This document shows positions 39,301 through 49,989 of a DNA stretch of 64,000 nt, one piece after another (position 1 is the first letter of the stretch; each line of letters opens with the position of its first letter). A program made the position numbers and the translations under genes. This DNA is from Protopterus annectens. Taxonomy: Eukaryota > Chordata > Ceratodontiformes > Protopteridae. The notes beneath the pieces are model-generated. The model did not search any database. It was not told where the DNA came from and saw only the letters and a program-made list of their open reading frames with translations. The stretch lies in assembly GCF_019279795.1 (NCBI RefSeq), contig NC_056738.1, positions 473,552,052-473,616,051 on the forward strand, written 5' to 3'.

Positions 39301-39960
39301 CAAAAAGCCTCTCTCATGAAAAAAAAAAAACAAAACAAAATTTAAAGTCCTGTCTTGATAATACAACCATTGAAGTAACTTCTCATAGTAAGTTATTAGG
39401 AGTGATAGTGGGTGACAATTTTCCATGCAACCTGCATATACAACATTGCAAACCCATCAAAAACTAGGGTTGCTTTACAGAGCCAAAAACCTTCTCACAG
39501 GCACAACTAAAACTACACTTGCCACTAGTCATCTTCTCCCCACACTTCTTTATGTCATTCCCATCCTCACTAACCTTAAAAACTTGAATAATGCTATAAA
39601 AAAGTTACTAAATTTGCAGCAAATACCCCTTTCAGAACCCACCACTTTTTACCACTAAAAAGCCTAAATTGGTTAGAAACGCCTCATCAACTAACATATA
39701 CACACATTCTTATCACCTATAAAATTATCTAGCATCCATCTTCCTGTCCAGCACTAAAAGACATTCTATACAACTATGTTCCCAGTTGGTCATTGCGATA
39801 TAGTGACCAAAAACTCCCATCTGTCTATAAACCTATCAAATCTGCTTTGCATTGTCAGTATTTATGCAATGTTGGCAAAGACAGGAACTCCTTACCTGTA
39901 TCCATCAGGTCAATACCCTCCTTTCCATCTTTCAAAACCACACTGAAAGACTTCCTAGCT
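36346..39960 (+). mobile_element. L2-like LINE copy A (decayed, interrupted twice)
   Basis: A jockey-superfamily LINE on the plus strand. Near 36850-36895 it encodes ILLGGDVHPNTGP, the short conserved start before L2-like endonucleases. The endonuclease continues with NVRSIR, DGLAVTETWLKPSI and PSGYN, is split by a SINE at 37129-37366, and resumes with GGGTAVIF. Later blocks are LDWILASDPS near 37755 and a SDH-type block near 37810 (MSVIIS). RT remains include TLSPLTKILEM (38700), LSKTF, a V-P-Q-N-S-I-I-G-P-type remnant near 39060 and a decayed YADD box (YKDDSTLIC) near 39150. The thumb runs to SLPVSIRSIPSFPSFKTTLK near 39890-39950. Many stops and shifts interrupt it. The natural end of the copy reappears at 43081-43568 after a nested younger copy. 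Confidence 0.85.
37129..37366 (-). mobile_element. tRNA-derived SINE inserted in the L2-A endonuclease
   Basis: Minus-strand SINE with box A TGGTGCTGCGGTAGC (about 37341-37355), box B GGTTCGATTCTC (37302-37313) and a (GTT)n/(AAC)n tail at 37129. It is flanked by a target-site duplication, TCTGGATATAATACCTG at 37112-37128 and TCTGGATATAATATCTG at 37367-37383, 16 of 17 matching. The duplication itself codes for the LINE's SGYN segment, so the insertion point within the host LINE is exact. The head (GCATTGTCGCCTCACAG) matches the SINE at 24.6 kb, but the tail does not. Confidence 0.92.
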
Positions 39961-39963
39961 AAA

Positions 39964-40974
39964 ATATATCCGAATATCCGAAGCATTAATAACAAAATAA
40001 CCCATCTCCATGCCCTCCTTGATACCCATAACTTTGACATCCTCTGTCTAACAGAAACATGGTTAAAACCAACAACCAAAGACAATAAAATCATTCCACA
40101 AGGCTACAATATACTTAGGCTAGACCGTATAAAAAGTAAGGGTGGTGGAGTTGCAATCTTATTCAAAGAGGGACTTCAAATCTCCACTTTACCATTTGAC
40201 CCACCTAAAAATAGCAAGGCTTAGGTACTTATTACCAAATTCCAGACTAACAAGAACAAATCCCTATATATCATTTGCATCTACCTTCCACCTGGTAATA
40301 ATATTAGTATGATAGAGAATATACTAAGCCAGGTGTCCTCCACATACCCCCAAGAAACTATTATACTTGGTGATTTTAATACTGATTGGACAACTATCGA
40401 AGCTGATAATCTCTCGTCCCTAATCAACCTTCATGGATTCAGTCAAACTATAACCTCCACTACCAGAATCAACAAAGCAAACAAAAAAGAGAGCATACTA
40501 GACTGGATTCTTATAAATAGACAACAACAAAGGTACAATGTTGGAACTCTACTCGACGATGTTAGTGATCATACTTTAACCAATATCCTTAGGCATAAAA
40601 ATAATATCTCAAATCCCCCCATTTATAGAATCATACGTACCAACAAACATTTCAACCCAACATTATTCCTAAATGAACTAAATGCTTGTGACTGGAACCC
40701 TTTAAAAATTCTACCACTTGAACAAGCCATTGACTATCTAAACTCTAAATTTCTATCTATCCTTGATAAGCATGCACCCAAAAGGACCATCAAAATGAAA
40801 GCCAAACCAGCCCCCTGGCTTTCCAAAGAAGCCAAACAAAAAATCTTACTTAGAAATAAATCCTGGGCAAAGTGGAGAGCTAACAAAAATACTTCTGAGC
40901 AACTACTGTTTAAGCAACTGAGAAATAGTACAAAAAAGGCAATACTATCCGACAAAAAAAAACTACTACTATAA
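39964..40974 (+). CDS. L2-B ORF2 part 1: APE endonuclease, one in-frame stop
   Basis: This frame holds the apurinic-like endonuclease that nicks target DNA. It begins with NIRSINNKITHLHALLD, then ILCLTETWLKP, GGGVAILF, IYLPPGNN, IILGDFNTDW, ILDWILI and the VSDHT block, so all main motifs are present. It continues into a basic linker (WLSKEAKQKILLRNKSWAKW). A TAG at 40222-40224 interrupts it. It ends at TAA near 40972 because a run of nine A at 40954-40962 appears one base too long; after correction by one base the frame runs on into RT. Upstream, the same frame is open across the junction into the end of copy A's ORF2, forming a fusion from 39793 to 40224. Confidence 0.85.
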
Positions 40975-42778
40975 ACTACAACAAAACCACAAAAATAACC
41001 CCCAGAAGTTTTGGTCTAGTATAAATAAACTCCTTTCCCCAGGGCACTTTCAGACACCAGCCCCACTTCCAGCAGACCCAAACACCCCCCAGCAAACAGC
41101 CAATGCCTTTAATTCCTTCTTTACGGAAACCATACAAACACTAGCAAGCCAACTTACTCTAGACAGCTCAAACCTTGCCACTTCCACACCTAGTACTCTT
41201 CCTGCTTTCTCAATACAACCAGTCTCTACCACTCTTATCTTCAAACTCATCCAAAAACTTAAGCCCTGTACCCCTTCTGCTGACCAGCTACCTTCTGAAT
41301 ACCTCCAAAAAGCAGCCAAAGTAATTTCTTATCCTATATCCATCCTCATAAATAGAACCATTAAGGAAGGGAATGTTCCTAACATCTGGAAAATATCCCA
41401 TATCATTGCCCTTCACAAAGGCGGAAACTCAAACGACTACTCTAACTATTGGCCAATAGCACTTTTATCTCCCTTAGCTAAAATTATGAAAAAATGTGTT
41501 CATCATCAACTGTTAAACCATTTAACTCAAAATAACACGATAGCTAAATGCCAACATGGTTTTAGGCCATCCCATAGTACCACGACAGTCCTGCTGTCCT
41601 TTACAGATGTTATAAATAGAAATTGCAATTACAACAACCTCTCATCTGCTCTCTTTATTGACCTCTCCAAAGCTTTCAACATGGTTAACCATGCCCTTCG
41701 TATCAACATTCTTGAATCCTTCGCCCTTGACTCTTTAGCAATTAAATGGTTCAGGTCCTACCTAACCAATAGACAACAAGCAGTTCTTTGGGCAGATAAT
41801 ATATCATCTCTTCTACCTGTCACCCTAGGAGTCCCTCAGGGCTCTATTCTAGGTCCACTTCTCTTCTCTCTTTTTATTAACGACCTGCATGTAAAAATCC
41901 CAAATGCCACCTGCATTCAATATGCAGATGATTCAACATTAATCTGTTCAGCAAGCTCACCATCTGCACTACATTCCCTGACACAGAAAGTATTCAATTC
42001 AGTTGAAACTTGGTTCACTAAACGTTGTCTCCTTCTTAATGCTAAGAAAACCAAGCTCCTTCTTTATACACCAACCAATAAGTCCACCCCAATAGATTTC
42101 TCTATCACTTCCAATAATGATACTATCATACACCCTGACTGCACAACCAAGTTGTTAGGAATTACTATTGATAACAACCTTACATTTGATAATCACATAA
42201 ATAACACCATTAAAACTATCAACAAGAAAATTGGTTCCTTATATCGAATCAAATCCTTCTTAACTCCAACAGCTAAAACCCAAATTGCACACTCCCATTT
42301 AATTTCTACTCTTCTTTATGCCTCTCCCATATATACTAACCTCAAAAAGAATAACCTTGTCAAACTAGAGCATGCCTATAACAACATCGCCAGATTTGCC
42401 ACGGGTAATCCTTTTCGTACCCACCACTGCCTAAATCTCATGCAGCTGGGCTGGCTAGAAATTCAAAACCTTCTAAAAATCTCCCAACTAACCATGGCCC
42501 ACAAGATATTTTATCAACCTAATAGAACTCCTATACTATCCAATCTCATAATCCCCTATAAAAACCTAGATATACTACGCTCCTCTAACAAGCTTCTAGC
42601 TAGCATAACCAAAACTAACAATTTGGCTAGAAACTCCCTGTTTTCTAACACTGTGGGAAAAGACTGGAACCTACTTCCCAAAGAACTAACATCACTCTCT
42701 TCTTTGCCTCTCTTTAAACAAAAGCTCAAAGCACACTTTAAAATACACTGGTTATGCCCATGCAGTAAACCAGACTAA
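40963..42778 (+). CDS. L2-B ORF2 part 2: reverse transcriptase and C terminus
   Basis: Open without a stop for about 600 codons; the first ATG in it is at 41486. From the 5' side: NPQKFWSSINKLL linker, ISHIIALHKGGNSNDYSNY (RT motif 0/1, usual GNYRPI read as SNYWPI), QHGFRPSHST, LFIDLSKAFNMVNH (the second acidic residue of the usual KAFD is Asn), GVPQGSILGPLLFSLFINDL, QYADDSTLIC (catalytic YADD), then thumb motifs LLNAKKTKLLLY, KLLGITIDNNLTFDNHI and a C-terminal KIHWLCPCSKPD. The product would reverse-transcribe LINE and SINE RNA at the nicked target. Asn in place of Asp at KAFD would likely impair catalysis. The copy is young by comparison with A and C. Confidence 0.9.
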
Positions 42779-43080
42779 CCCTTCCTTGCCTGTGCTCATA
42801 TTTGTCTATACCATGTTAAGTTTTTTTTTTTGTTTTTTCCTCATTATTTCTCTTATGAGGAACTGAACTGGTGATCACAATGATACATACTGGTTGACAA
42901 AAAAAAAAATGCATACTTTATTTCTACTATGTTTATGTACTATGTAACAATTATGATTCCTTCATTGTTTGTATTTCATGTTTTTACTGTTTGGAGCTTT
43001 TCTCCCCGGGCCTCTACTGAAAATGGAAATATATCCAGCTAGACCAGCCCGGTCAACAAATGTAAAATAAATAAATAAAA

Positions 43081-43568
43081 AAAATAAAATCCCGCATTGT
43101 TATTGCCCAAAACCAGGATAAACTGTATCCCTAATGTGAACAAGTACCTTTTCATTCCTTATACCTCCTTACTCTCCCTTCTTCACTTATTTCCTTCCTT
43201 CTATCAAATTCTCTTCCCTGACTTTCTCTCTAAATATACTATAAGATTCTTTATCCTTCACTTGATATTGTAATTCCTGTTTGTATTAGACAAGCTTACC
43301 TTTAATTTCTCTACAAAATGTTTACAATTTTTCTAAATATTAAATGATTGTCATATAACTTGTATTGATTATTACCCAATGCTTTTATGACTAATTTGTT
43401 ATAATTATTTAAACTGCAGATGGGTTTATTTTATTTTGAAGATTGTAAAATTGTTATTCTTAAAATGTTTTGTAATAATTTGGAGCTTTTTTCCCTGGGG
43501 CCTCCACGGAAAATGGGCTTCCACCCAGTCAGACTTTCCTGGTAATGAAAGGTCAGTAAATAAATGAC
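43081..43568 (+). mobile_element. L2-like LINE copy A, end of ORF2 region and 3' UTR
   Basis: Resumes copy A after the nested copy B. The terminal section TTGGAGCTTTTTTCCCTGGG, GCCTCCACGGAAAATGGGC, TTTCCTGGTAATGAAAG, GTAAATAAATGA is the homologous, more diverged form of copy B's 3' end. Confidence 0.78.
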
Positions 43569-43574
43569 ATGGTA

Positions 43575-46415
43575 TGCTTATCAAGGTGCAGTGCATGGGC
43601 ATAACCAAGAGTTGGGCATGTGCTGTTTCAGTCTGGCTTTAAAGGATTTCAGGGTTCCTAGTTATCAAGCTTAATTTTTGTCCCACAGGTTAGTAACATG
43701 ACTTGAGTAAACTGAGTTGCCAGCTATGGTTACAGTTGTTCTAGAAATTAGGGGACATTTATTTTTCAAGCACTGATTCGTTGTAGGGGAGTAGTACTGG
43801 AGAATGTTGTTTAAAGTAGGACAATTCTGGGCTTTATAAATTGGCTTGGGTATAGTAATGAGCTGAGCGTAGGTTAGATATTGTGGAAACTCAATCTAAT
43901 GTCGTTATTTAAGGACAGCAAAGTGATGTGTTCTGGATGGAAGGTTAGTTGAGAATTCAGCTGTCTTGTTATTGCATGCATCTGGTTTCCTCCTGTATGT
44001 AAACTGCAAGTTAGTAAGAATGGTAGCTGCATAAAGAGGTGATGGGAGAAGACAGGATGATCTATGGATTTCCTAGCAGATTCAAAGTGACATAGACTAG
44101 CTCAATACAGTGCAACAAGTTTTTAGTGCGTTTTTTTAAATGGCTTGAAGGATATGGTGTTCAAATGTTAGGTTTTCATCTATAGTAACACCCAGTAATT
44201 TAGTACACACTACTATTTCTATTGTAGTATTGCCTTTTGATGTAATGCTAAAACTTAATTTCTAGTTTTAGTAATATCATTAACTTGGTTTTCTTTGCAT
44301 CTTGGAATTAAATTAGAGGTGTGAAATCATGCTTCAAAAGATGAGAAGAACTCAAGTATTCTTCTAAAGGTACAATATATTAGGAGCTGAGCAGACAAGG
44401 GTAGAGACGTCTGCATATAAATGATCTTCACAATGGAAACAATCATGTCAGATGTTAAACAGTAATGGTCCTAGGACTGATCCTTGAGGAGTACCAACAG
44501 ATACAACAAAAGCTAATGAGCATTTGTTTTGCCATTTTACAGCTTATTACTTACAAATATGTAGCTTGATGCCATAAGAGGGATGAGTGATCAAGCCCTA
44601 AAGAGGAGAATTTAATTAGTAATTTTTGAAAAAAAGACTGCATTAAAGTCTTTAGTTAAGTCTCAGAAAGGAGAAGAGATAATGTTACCTGTCTTTCTGT
44701 GAAAGTTTTTGGTGTTAGTGAAGCTGAGGAGGGCAGTGCTTTTGCAATAGTGGGGATGGAAACCATGATTAGTTTGAAAAAGAAGATTATTATTGCTAAG
44801 GTAGTTGAGAATGGATATATTTTTCAAGAACCTTAGATAAAGGCAATAGGATAGCTACAGGTCTATAGCTGGAGAATTCATTGGAATTGCTACCCTTGTG
44901 CAAAGGAATATGTGTTTTTTCTAGAGTGAGGGGACATAGTTCTCTGACCAGTTTATCAGGATGGAAACAGGCTAAGGACATCTGCTGCCATTTTACTATA
45001 TTCACCTGATAGTTTATCATCAGCTAAAGTGGTAGGTGTCAGGTTTGGAAGATTTTTTTTTAATGGTAGCCATTGGGACACATTCAAACTTGACAGAACT
45101 TGAATTGTTATCAGTACAGATTGATAGGGTGAACAAAGAAGCAGGATTTTCTTTAAGTATAAGCTAGGTACTGTTTCAACAATGTGGTCATTGAAATGTA
45201 TAGCAATAGTGTCAATAGTGCAGTTTGTGTTTGGCAGAAGTGTGGCAGCGTGGCCAGGGTGAATTATATAATATACTGTGGCCCAGAACAGCTTGGGATT
45301 GTTTGATATTAATGCTGAAGACTGGCATAATATAATTGTTTATAATTTCTTTTTAGCACAATTTCTAAGCTTTTCTAAAAATCTGCAAACTGGTTTGTGT
45401 TTTATCACAGTGCCATTCTTTCCAAGCTTTACCTCATTGTGACGTAGGTTGTTTGTTTTTTTTGATTAACCAAGATGGAGGGTTTGATTTAATTCCTTTT
45501 GTACAAATGGGACTAAGATTGTAAACAATGCTGAGAAAGGTTGTACTAAAGTAAGTGACTGTAGCATCTAGAGGCAAGGTCTTAAGTTTAGTCTAACTGA
45601 TGAGTAATAGGTGAGAGAGGTGTCTTTGTTAAATGAAGTAAGATTGTGTATTTGATTGTATAGGATTGTTTTTGTTTACATTGCTACAGTGCCATATCAT
45701 AAAAGTTGGATGATGATCACTGCATTAGTGAGGCAAACTGAGGTGCTTACATGGTTTAGCTGAGAGGACAGGATTCAGTCTAGTGAAGAATGCCTGATTG
45801 ATTAATGTGTATATTTAAGGCAGGTGTGTGTTTGAGAATGTTTTACTCCTTGAAGGCTATTGTGCCGAGACGTCAGAGGAAAATAAAGTGCTTTGGTTAC
45901 TGCTTGTTCGTTTTGCTCTAGTGTAGAAGGCCTGTTACTACTGTTATTGAGTCTAGTGGGGAGGTGATTAGAAGAGTGAAACTATAAAGATTCGTGGACT
46001 CTGTAGGGGAGTCTGACTTAGTAACTTGCCAATCAATAACCAAATACTGGGAATTGGTGTACTGACTAGACCATAAAACTAATAAAACAGTGCCACGCCA
46101 GATGCTACAAATGAGAATTTTATTTAAAGTTACGTGCTTTCATTTCAAACTCCAGTCCATTTGGAGTTTGAAACAAAAGTGCTTAACTTTAAATAAAACT
46201 CTCATTTGTGGCATATGGTGCACTGTTGTTTTATTAACTTGCCAATCAATGTTTAGATCACCCAGAATAATGGTTTCAAAGGGGAATATTATGATTTGTT
46301 CAGCAGAGAAAATCTTCTACTGTATGTGGATATAGTTATCTGGAGGTATATATAAGGCTACCGTATTCTTTCATGCTTATTTACTTTTAAAAGTGATATC
46401 AGTACTTCAGAATTG
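43575..46415 (-). mobile_element. L2-like LINE copy C, minus strand (decayed)
   Basis: Read from right to left. At 46390-46290 an early block corresponds to VLITKFQTNKNKSLYI of copy B, followed by YIPPDNYIHIQ. At 46285-46237 IILGDLNIDWQ is the endonuclease core. A SDHHPTFMIWH-like block lies near 45690-45720. The RT start is at 45020-44796 (LHKGSNSNEFSSYRPVAILL, SKVLEKYIHSQLP), VGTPQGSVLGP is near 44470-44500, and the C terminus near 43690-43590 is SFKARLKQHMPNSWLCPCTA, matching LFKQKLKAHFKIHWLCPCSK in copy B. Many stops are present. Its own 3' UTR is missing; it abuts the 3' end of copy A in tail-to-tail orientation. Confidence 0.8.
46038..46235. mobile_element. 198-bp fold-back insertion with 15-bp target duplication
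   Basis: AACTTGCCAATCAAT occurs at 46023-46037 and again at 46236-46250, while the uninterrupted L2 reading (INIDWQV on the minus strand) needs it once. The inserted DNA contains a large inverted repeat: 46080-46154 pairs with 46160-46235, including GAGAATTTTATTTAAAGTTA against TAACTTTAAATAAAACTCTC, and TTTCAAACTCCA against TGGAGTTTGAAA around a 5-base loop. Length of duplication suggests LINE-type retrotransposition rather than a usual MITE. The outer 40 bases on the left are unpaired. Confidence 0.85.
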
Positions 46416-46429
46416 TCACATTTTGGGGG

Positions 46430-46860
46430 AACAAATGGATGAAGAGTGAGCTACAAAATGTTTTATAGATGATATTATATTAGGATGGAAGGACAACAGA
46501 CTCAAGATGCTGGAGATGCGGGACAGAAGAGGCAGGCATAAAACATATGCTCTGGGAATGTGTCTAGGCACAAAAGATCTGGATAGTGGCTCTGGAAATC
46601 TGAAAGAGGGCATCTTGACAAGAGAAACAAAACTTCTTGGGGATTTTCTTTGGAAGTATGGGGAATGAAGATGTGGGGTTGGCAGGAAAAAGAAATGCAA
46701 GCAGGAAGACTAACGGCAGAAGAGGTGAAGATTGTAATGGCCAAAGTAGTAAGGATCTTAAGAGTAGCATTATGAAGCTCAGAGCTTAGTATGAATGTAA
46801 AATAGCAATAACATAAAAAAGCTAAACATCTTACTTTAACCATATCATGGCAATAAGTTA
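46430..46860 (+). mobile_element. L1/Tx1-like LINE ORF2 C-terminal fragment
   Basis: In the plus strand near 46503-46562 the translation RCWRCGTEEAGIKHMLWECV has the C..C....H....C zinc-knuckle spacing found at the C terminus of L1/Tx1 ORF2 proteins, followed by AQKIWIVALEI. Downstream frames are broken. This is a third LINE superfamily in the window. The minus-strand frames here are shadows. Confidence 0.6.
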
Positions 46861-47029
46861 AGAACTATTATCCTTACAAATTTAGTACAAAATTTACTCC
46901 ACCCACATCTATTACTATTCGTTTGATTCTACAATCCCAGCCACACATTTTAATTACTTTGAAACAAATTCTCACAGTCCTGTCACCTCATCTATGGTCT
47001 CTGCTAATTTACCAGGTTGCCTGATTATC
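46861..47029. other. Boundary between LINE fragments
   Basis: Short AT-rich stretch with no recognisable feature; it may belong to the CR1-like copy that follows. Confidence 0.35.
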
Positions 47030-48290
47030 AGTGCCAGATATGTCCTATCTGAACTCCCTACTTAACTTTTTTAATCTAAGCCACTCCACTGGTTACATTC
47101 CTCAAGCCTGGAAAACAGCTATTGTAAGGTAGTTACACAAGGGCAGCCCAACCATGGACCATGGTAACTATAGACCATTAGTCTCATTAGCCTCATTAGC
47201 CTCATATGTAAAGTGGAGTGTATTACCACAGACCTCATTAATCTGGACATTGAAAATCTCTTAATCTCAAACCTTTGTCAATTCAGCTTTGTTAAATACA
47301 GGTCTGCCTCTTTAACAGCATTAATTTCTTTGAAAAGTAACCAAAATGGTGGATATTATTTTTACAGTAAATTCAGCATATCTGGTCCTGCCCAAGGCTT
47401 TACAACTATTCCGTATGCAGACATTATTCACAGATTTGGAAATCTGACCATATATCCTTATTTTGGTCTGTGGATAGCTGACTGGATGTCTGCTAGAACC
47501 CATGTGCTTATAGCCATAGTGCCACTTCTGAAAGCAAATAAGCTACCAGTGGTGTACCATGGGGCTCATTGTTGGGCCCTGTCTTATTTGATACTTGTTT
47601 CATAGGCCTTAACAACTGGTGCAAGAACAATGATTTCAAATTAAGTGTGAAGAATGTATCATATTTCTTTTTGGTAAAACAAAACATTTTCATATATGAC
47701 ATATTTTCATATATAATATAGTGACACACACCTTGATTGTTGTAAGCAATCTAGGTACTCTAGTTGATAATTCCTTATTGTTTTGCCATCATGTTTCCAT
47801 GGTAGTTCAGAAAGCCTTTTATCTGGCTCAGCTAATTTCTAAAGGCATCTCCAATAGATCCAAGGTCATCTAATGTCTCTTACTCATATCTCATCAGACG
47901 CATTATTGAATATAATGTACATTTTGACTTGTATTTACCTAAATATATCAGAGATTTCTAACTAAAAAGATCAGCAGCATCCAAAATCTTAGTTATCAGG
48001 ACTGGCAGGCAGCCTTCTCTCTGTACTCAGTCTCTTATAGACTTCTCAGTGGAGATCTTTGTCTGGCCTTCCAAGTTCTGAAAGATCTGACTCTTCTTTG
48101 TTCCCCTGCTCCTTCACCAAACAAGTGGTACCTCAGATACCTGGTTAAAGGAACTTCATTAACATATTAGGACATATTGATGTGATAGATTCATATCCTA
48201 ATGTACCCCACACCCCTGAGCCAAATAGAGTGGATGACTATTTGAAAGGTGTTCTTTTAAAAACAATAACATTTTCACCCATAAATCCAG
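47030..48290 (+). mobile_element. CR1-like LINE copy, RT to C terminus (decayed)
   Basis: Near 47113-47160 the plus strand reads AWKTAIVR.LHKGSPTMDHGNYRPL in broken frames. It continues MECITTDLINLDIENLLISN (47213), matching MEQIIMEPINRDIGNLQTLD of the copy at 4.3 kb, and CQFSFVKYRSASLTAL. A GVPWGSLLGPVLF-type remnant (VVYHGAHCWALSYLI) follows near 47550-47600. C-terminal remains run to about 48280. Frames are heavily broken and no YADD box survives. Confidence 0.65.
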
Positions 48291-49985
48291 AATAAAATAA
48301 TCAGCACAAGCTGTCATTTCTCTCCAAGGACTAAGTTCATTGCAGTTTGGTTTGAATTGAAAGTACACAGACTTTCCTTAAAAATTCTTAATCACAATGA
48401 AGTATTTACTGTGCCTGGGCTTAAAGCCATAATATAAATGGATTATTCTCTTAAAGGCTAGGTATGTGGCTTTCTGAAATGATCGATTGTGGGGTTTGAC
48501 AAAGTCTGAAGTTAATGGTTTGACTTTGGTTCAACATTCCTAACCTCAAAATAATACATAGAAAGCTTGACAGTTTTTTAAACACATAAAATATATTCGA
48601 AAACAGCTATACTTGAATCACATTTGTACATGCTATGAAATATATATTTATTATAGGGATGGTTGTGCTGCCATCTACAACATCCAGATAAAAGTCTTTA
48701 CTCAAATGGAAGTCAATAAAAAGCAATACAAATAAAATTAATTTTTCAGATGAGGTTTTCTTTGGGAGACAAAAATCCACAATAACCATGCAGGGGGGCA
48801 CGCCCCTAACAATTACAACTATTTTGAATCTTTTGTTCTAATTTTTGCTAGCATATATTTTATCTGAATGGTACCACTTTGACTTCCCTGATATTTACTA
48901 TTGGTGACACCACCCAATTGCTGGTTGTACTACTATTTTTAGCCATGACATCAGAAGACTGAATGTATTACTACATTATGACATTTATTGTAGTATGCTG
49001 TAATGAGGGCTGAAACAATGTTGCTCATACTATGAGTCTTCATTATCTGCAGTATTAGAAAAGCAGGGCTGACTATCTTTTTTATGAATTGTTCTGATTG
49101 CTGCCTGTGTCAGGGAATGTGCATTCCTGTCTTGTGATTCAGTCTGGCAGAACTGGAGATCTACTGACTTGCAGTCTATTTTTATTTGATCAAGCATTTT
49201 AAATAATTTGATAGTAAATAATTTGCTTGCCAGCAGTTCTGAATGTGCTACAGGACTGATATTGTTTAATTTGTACTACTCAAATGGGAGGCAACTTTTA
49301 GATAGCCTAATACATGTGATATTGATTTCTAATCATGATTTACCAATAAACAGACATATGACCTGAAAATACCATGGTCATCACAGCATCACACTATATT
49401 GTAATATGATCCTTTTCAAAGTTTTCCAGCTGTAGGAGGTGTTTTCATTAATAAACATAAAATGTTAAGATTAAAGGCGTAAAATCTCAACTAGTTGTTA
49501 TAGGGGCCATGATTTTTCAAACTATGAGGTTCTTCTTAAGATATTATTTTTTTCCCTCCCCGACAGTATTAAAGAATGCTATGATGACTGAACTTTTCTC
49601 TCTGAAACTATATATGTTATCATCATAATCAATCCAGACTACCATCTGACTATACTTTACCAAGTCATATATTATCTGGCCATGTTCCAACTACTTGTAG
49701 GTGTATTCAAGTTCTTAGACTCAGATATATATCCCTGCTTTATATATACATATACATTCACAAGCATCCATGTTTTTTGCTTGGATTGTAAGTGGAAATG
49801 TTTGCAAGGGGATGGTGGTGAATTACTGAGAGATGAACAGATGAAGCTTGAGCTCATATTGGATTTACAGTAACATCCCTACATTTCACAGCATTATAAC
49901 TGAGACAGATGTGTATATGCTGCTTATGTTCTCTCTTATGTCTCATGAGCTTCGCAATCCTTACCAGCCAGCATTTGGAACTTGC
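48291..49985. other. Unrecognised AT-rich sequence
   Basis: No recognisable gene or repeat over about 1.7 kb. Confidence 0.45.
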
Positions 49986-49989
49986 TTAT

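Larger units (their letters stand above)
39961..43080 (+). mobile_element. L2-like LINE copy B, nested in copy A, nearly intact
   Basis: A younger, 5'-truncated LINE running from the endonuclease to its own 3' end. The 3' UTR finishes with CTCCCCGGGCCTCTACTGAA, GTCAACAAATG and (AAAT)n at 43050-43080. Sequence after 43081 (GCATTGTTATTGCCCAAAAC) matches the region just past the ORF2 end in copy B (CACTGGTTATGCCCATGCAG). So copy A continues there and copy B sits inside it. Possible target-site duplication: AAAATATATCC at 39960-39971 and AAAATAAAATCC just before 43083, imperfect because of the A-rich tail. Only two coding defects are visible (next entries). Confidence 0.88.

Noticed and set aside
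46416-46843. 113-codon minus-strand frame with hydrophobic start
   Set aside because: It lies opposite an L1/Tx1-like ORF2 fragment and has no domain of its own.
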